Assembly (NCBI GenBank): GCA_947451925.1
Contig: CANGAW010000019.1
Location: 1-45,980 of the forward strand
From: Burkholderiales bacterium
GTDB taxonomy: Bacteria > Pseudomonadota > Gammaproteobacteria > Burkholderiales > Burkholderiaceae_D
Direction of reading: 5' to 3'
Length of the DNA stretch: 45,980 nucleotides
Of this stretch, positions 43,478 through 45,980 are shown one piece after another. The position numbers and the translations under genes were made by a program. The first letter of the stretch is position 1; every line of letters starts with the position of its first letter. The notes beneath the pieces are model-generated. The model was not told the DNA's origin. It saw only the letters and a list, made by a program, of their open reading frames with translations, and did not search any database.

Positions 43478-43912
43478 TTATAAAGACGGTATCTGTTGCG
43501 CAATATTTCTCCAGGAGGAGATTTTCTTTTTTAGTAAAGTTGTCGAAACATCAGGTGTGCGCGACAAATATACGACGTCGCAATGGCCAGACATGAAATC
43601 AAATTTCCCTGTCCAGTCATCACCCATCACAAACACATCTGCACCAAGCCGCTGTGCATCGAAGGTTTTTTGTTCCCAGTGATTTTCCGGGAAAACTTCG
43701 TCAACATAACGGCAGGCTTCGAGAATGCATTTTCTATCTTCGTAGGACATCACGGCTTGCTTGCCTTTTAAGGCATTAAAGTCGTCTGTAGACAGTCCGA
43801 CAATGACCTTCGAGCCAAGTTCACTGGCGCGCTGTAGCAATCTGACATGACCGGCATGAAACAAGTCGAATGTTCCATACGTCAAAACGATGCGTTCTTG
43901 GCTGGCAGTCAT
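43478..43912 (-). CDS. TagD-type glycerol-3-phosphate (or related) cytidylyltransferase
   Basis: The 144-residue protein has the nucleotidyltransferase motif His19-Ala-Gly-His22 (GTFDLFHAGHVRLL) and RTPDVSTT at 118-125, the RTxxISTT signature of the TagD group. TagD makes CDP-glycerol from CTP and glycerol-3-phosphate; relatives use other phospho-alcohols or sugars. With a LicD-domain protein in the same island, CDP-glycerol or a similar carrier would be a fitting donor. GAGG precedes the ATG. The gene follows the small flagellin by 67 bp across a stem-loop and may be cotranscribed with it. Confidence 0.87.
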   Translation of the reverse strand: MTASQERIVLTYGTFDLFHAGHVRLLQRASELGSKVIVGLSTDDFNALKGKQAVMSYEDRKCILEACRYVDEVFPENHWEQKTFDAQRLGADVFVMGDDWTGKFDFMSGHCDVVYLSRTPDVSTTLLKKKISSWRNIAQQIPSL

Positions 43913-43927
43913 TTTTTCCTCGCTATA

Positions 43928-43958
43928 AATAACTGGCAGCTTGGCGCTGCCAGTTATT
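43928..43958 (-). terminator. strong stem-loop after the small flagellin gene
   Basis: A perfect 13-bp stem (AATAACTGGCAGC / GCTGCCAGTTATT) with a 5-nt loop lies 21 bp after the flagellin stop. On the minus strand it is followed by only TATAGCG, a weak T-run. It may be a partial terminator that lets a fraction of transcripts reach the TagD-like gene. Confidence 0.7.
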
Positions 43959-43979
43959 GTCAGGGATCATCAAATTAAC

Positions 43980-44861
43980 TTATTTCAACAGTGCCAGAAC
44001 AGATTGTGGCTGCTGATTAGCCTGGGCCAACATCGCTGTACCAGCTTGACTCAGAATCTGCGTTCTCGCCAATTCTCTGGAGACTGCCGCATAATCTGCA
44101 TCTTCAATTCGGCTACGCGAAGCTGAAGTGTTTTCTGAAACATTCGTCAAGTTATCGACAGCGTAGGTGAGTCGATTAATTTTCGCTCCCATATCTGCGC
44201 GTTGCGTATTCAAGAAGGTTATTGCATCATCCAGTGAATCAATCGCCGATTGCGCGTTAGCCTGGTTCTTCACATTAAAGCTGCCTGAAGTGGTAGCGCT
44301 GCTGTAAGAAATATTCAAACCAGCTGAATTCGATGTCTGCAGATCTTGCAATGTGATGCTGATACGCTGACCTGAACCATTATTGGCACCAATCTGGAAA
44401 TTCAAGGTACCGGAGCCGGAACCTGTACCGCCTGCGCCAGCTGTTCCGCTCAGCAAATCCATCTTGTTCCACTGCGTATTCTTTGCAACACGGTCAATCT
44501 CTTCACCAAGCTGCTTGAACTCAGTATCCATATCTGCACGGTCACTGGTTGCGTAGGTATCATTGGCAGATTGAACAGCAAGTTCACGCATACGTTGCAG
44601 CATATTGCTGATCTCGTTGGTTGCGCCTTCAGCGACCTGGATCAGGGAAATAGCATCGTTACCGTGTCTTACCGCCATATTCAGACCGCGGATTTGGGCC
44701 GTCATTTTTGAGGCAATTGCCAAGCCAGCGGCATCATCTTTTGCACCGTTGATACGTTTACCGGTGGACAGCTGTTGCATCGATTGTGACATCGAACGGT
44801 TGGTTACCGTCAAAGCATTTTGTGCAACCAACGAATTCACGTTTGTATTGATAACAGACAT
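43980..44861 (-). CDS. fliC: small flagellin (293 aa)
   Basis: The protein has complete flagellin ends: MSVINTNVNSLVAQNALTV, then LSTGKRINGAKDDAAGLAIA at the start, and INRLTYAVDNLTNVSENTSA and SRIEDADYAAVSRELARTQI at the end. The variable middle is very short, with a Gly/Ser linker near 134-143 (GAGGTGSGSG), so it is nearly only D0/D1. AGGAG precedes the ATG. A sigma-28-like promoter lies at 45001-45027. The two flagellins of this locus thus differ fourfold in length and use different sigma factors. Confidence 0.96.
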   Translation of the reverse strand: MSVINTNVNSLVAQNALTVTNRSMSQSMQQLSTGKRINGAKDDAAGLAIASKMTAQIRGLNMAVRHGNDAISLIQVAEGATNEISNMLQRMRELAVQSANDTYATSDRADMDTEFKQLGEEIDRVAKNTQWNKMDLLSGTAGAGGTGSGSGTLNFQIGANNGSGQRISITLQDLQTSNSAGLNISYSSATTSGSFNVKNQANAQSAIDSLDDAITFLNTQRADMGAKINRLTYAVDNLTNVSENTSASRSRIEDADYAAVSRELARTQILSQAGTAMLAQANQQPQSVLALLK

Positions 44862-45000
44862 GATTTTGACTCCTAATTAGAATGAATATTCGAAAATACA
44901 ATGCTTTGGAGATGTGGCTTGCAATACCGTGGCTTGTAAAGTCTCGCTGTCGCCTGCACCATCTTTACAAGAAGTTGTAAATCTCTCCCTGTTATATTTT

Positions 45001-45027
45001 GATTCGACTTCAACTTCGTAAACTTTA
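45001..45027 (-). promoter_or_regulatory. sigma-28 (FliA) promoter of the small flagellin gene
   Basis: The minus strand reads TAAAGTTT, 11 bp, GTCGAATC, close to TAAAGTTT-N11-GCCGATAA. The untranslated leader would be about 130 nt. Confidence 0.7.
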
Positions 45028-45102
45028 GTAAAAGCCTTGTAATACTTTTTAAAATCTGCCGATATTTAAAATAATTCTCTGATTTCGCTTTGCAGCACAA
45101 TC

Positions 45103-45504
45103 TCAAATTGTTTTATCGTGAAACAGACCTTTTAACTCATCAAATTTGTGCGCTACCCGCATCACCGTTTCGCTCGGAATTTGTCGGATCACTTCGCCGG
45201 TTTCGGTATTACTTACCGTAATCACATGAACACCCAGCTTTGCGTCAAATGCAAAACCAAGATTGCGATTATTCGACTCCATCTGTTTGTTCAGGCTCTC
45301 GATGATGTCGGTCAGTTGCTGTTGCAATTCTTTCGGGTCAAATTTTATTTGACTCGATTCTGGCGGCAACTTCGGGAGCTTATTGGGCTCTATTGCTTTT
45401 GGGGTGGCGGCGGCCGCTGGCTCGTCCACTCTCGCTTTTGGAAAGTTGACGGGCTTTGGCAATTCTGCGGGTGCCCCGTTTGCTGGAATATGCATTTGAT
45501 TCAT
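45103..45504 (-). CDS. flaG: FlaG family protein
   Basis: The 133-residue protein has a Pro/Ala-rich N-terminus and the FlaG domain from about 70: ESLNKQMESNNRNLGFAFD, VHVITVSNTETGEVIRQIP. FlaG proteins affect filament length in several bacteria; the mechanism is not settled. It lies between fliD and the small flagellin gene and has its own sigma-28 promoter. Confidence 0.9.
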   Translation of the reverse strand: MNQMHIPANGAPAELPKPVNFPKARVDEPAAAATPKAIEPNKLPKLPPESSQIKFDPKELQQQLTDIIESLNKQMESNNRNLGFAFDAKLGVHVITVSNTETGEVIRQIPSETVMRVAHKFDELKGLFHDKTI

Positions 45505-45612
45505 GGTCTCTCACCATCCTTCTGCCTAATTGGGTTAAAACTTGAACACTTTCCAGCCGGACTAAAACAAAATGTTCGTCAGCGGCCAGAAAAAATTAGG
45601 CTGTCAGGGTAG

Positions 45613-45639
45613 AGATCGGCAGGGGGGCGGCAAACTTTA
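45613..45639 (-). promoter_or_regulatory. sigma-28 (FliA) promoter of flaG
   Basis: The minus strand reads TAAAGTTT, exactly 11 bp, GCCGATCT, an almost perfect match to the FliA consensus. It lies about 105 bp upstream of the flaG ATG, in the 230-bp gap after fliD. The rest of that gap holds only weak hairpins (45664-45676, 45682-45699). Confidence 0.85.
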
Positions 45640-45734
45640 GCCGCTTTTTGAAAATAATTTCTTACGCATGGTGCGTGAAGCGCTGCTCAGTAGAGAGCAG
45701 TTGGGGATTTCAACTTACCAAGCCTTTAATTTAA

Positions 45735-45980
45735 TCAAGCTTTGTAAGCGTTGGCCATGCCATCAAAAGTGCTCTTCAAACTGGCACGCGTGGAATTACT
45801 CTCGCCAACCATGGAATCCATTGCCGCAAATTGTGCCTGATAGCGCGCCAGCAATGCGGTCATTCGGGTTTGAAGTGTCTCCAGATCAGCTTTATATTTA
45901 TCAATCTGGGTGGTCGCATTTTCACTTTGTGTCGTCAGTACGCCATCATAGGCGGTCAGTTTTGCCAGCTTGCGCATGGC
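45735..45980 (-). CDS. fliD: flagellar cap protein FliD, C-terminal end only
   Basis: Only the last 81 codons are in the window; the gene continues beyond it. The sequence has the FliD C-terminal coiled coil: TQIDKYKADLETLQTRMTALLARYQAQFAAMDSMVGESNSTRASL. FliD caps the growing filament and folds flagellin subunits. Order fliD-flaG-fliC is common (here all on the minus strand). Confidence 0.88.
   Translation of the reverse strand, partial: AMRKLAKLTAYDGVLTTQSENATTQIDKYKADLETLQTRMTALLARYQAQFAAMDSMVGESNSTRASLKSTFDGMANAYKA

Overview
The window reads as chromosome of a motile betaproteobacterium, most likely Oxalobacteraceae (Herminiimonas/Janthinobacterium-like). This rests on the moderate GC content, the gene styles and a fliEFGHIJ operon headed by a sigma-54 activator; it is inference, not a sequence match. 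No rRNA, tRNA, CRISPR array or insertion sequence was seen. Nearly all genes lie on the minus strand; the exceptions are a cation/proton antiporter and a four-gene sugar operon.

Layout. (1) 1-3500: a truncated CHASE-PAS sensor and an unrecognised 413-residue protein with a possible sigma-54 promoter. (2) 3617-13522: a ten-gene catabolic operon. In transcription order it encodes two-subunit hydroquinone 1,2-dioxygenase, a 4-hydroxymuconic-semialdehyde-type dehydrogenase, maleylacetate reductase, a complete five-component branched-chain-type ABC importer and an intradiol (hydroxyquinol-type) dioxygenase. It has a LysR-type box upstream and a strong terminator at the end. (3) 13585-15427: a toxin/antitoxin pair with an overlapping third AbrB/PrlF-like gene, then a LysR regulator. 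(4) 15563-20060: a CPA1 antiporter and a probable copper-related set (DUF2946 protein, TonB-dependent receptor, YcnI/DUF1775 protein with a predicted mature N-terminal His). (5) 20116-21794: hipBA with a 26-bp-period operator array, placed directly after fliJ. (6) 21792-29980: sigma-54 activator, then fliE, fliF, an extra small gene, fliG, fliH, fliI and fliJ. (7) 30107-31471: a 35-bp inverted repeat and three small genes. (8) 31561-45980: a 1197-residue giant flagellin, a helical-repeat protein, a glycan island, a 293-residue small flagellin, flaG and the fliD end.

The most interesting part is region 8. An AT-rich island sits between the two flagellin genes. It encodes a three-part protein (N-terminal helical region, LicD-type phosphotransferase, family 2 glycosyltransferase), a sugar aminotransferase, an ATP-grasp ligase, two methyltransferases and a TagD-type cytidylyltransferase. 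The island operon, the giant flagellin gene, the helical-repeat gene and the activator gene all have good sigma-54 -24/-12 promoters. CGGCA...TGCCG palindromes lie roughly 100-130 bp upstream of two of them. I infer a flagellin glycosylation system in which an amino sugar is further decorated, possibly with a CDP-alcohol-derived phosphate group such as phosphoglycerol.

A second unusual item is a 68-residue protein encoded between fliF and fliG. It is a stand-alone paralogue of the FliG-binding C-terminal tail of FliF.
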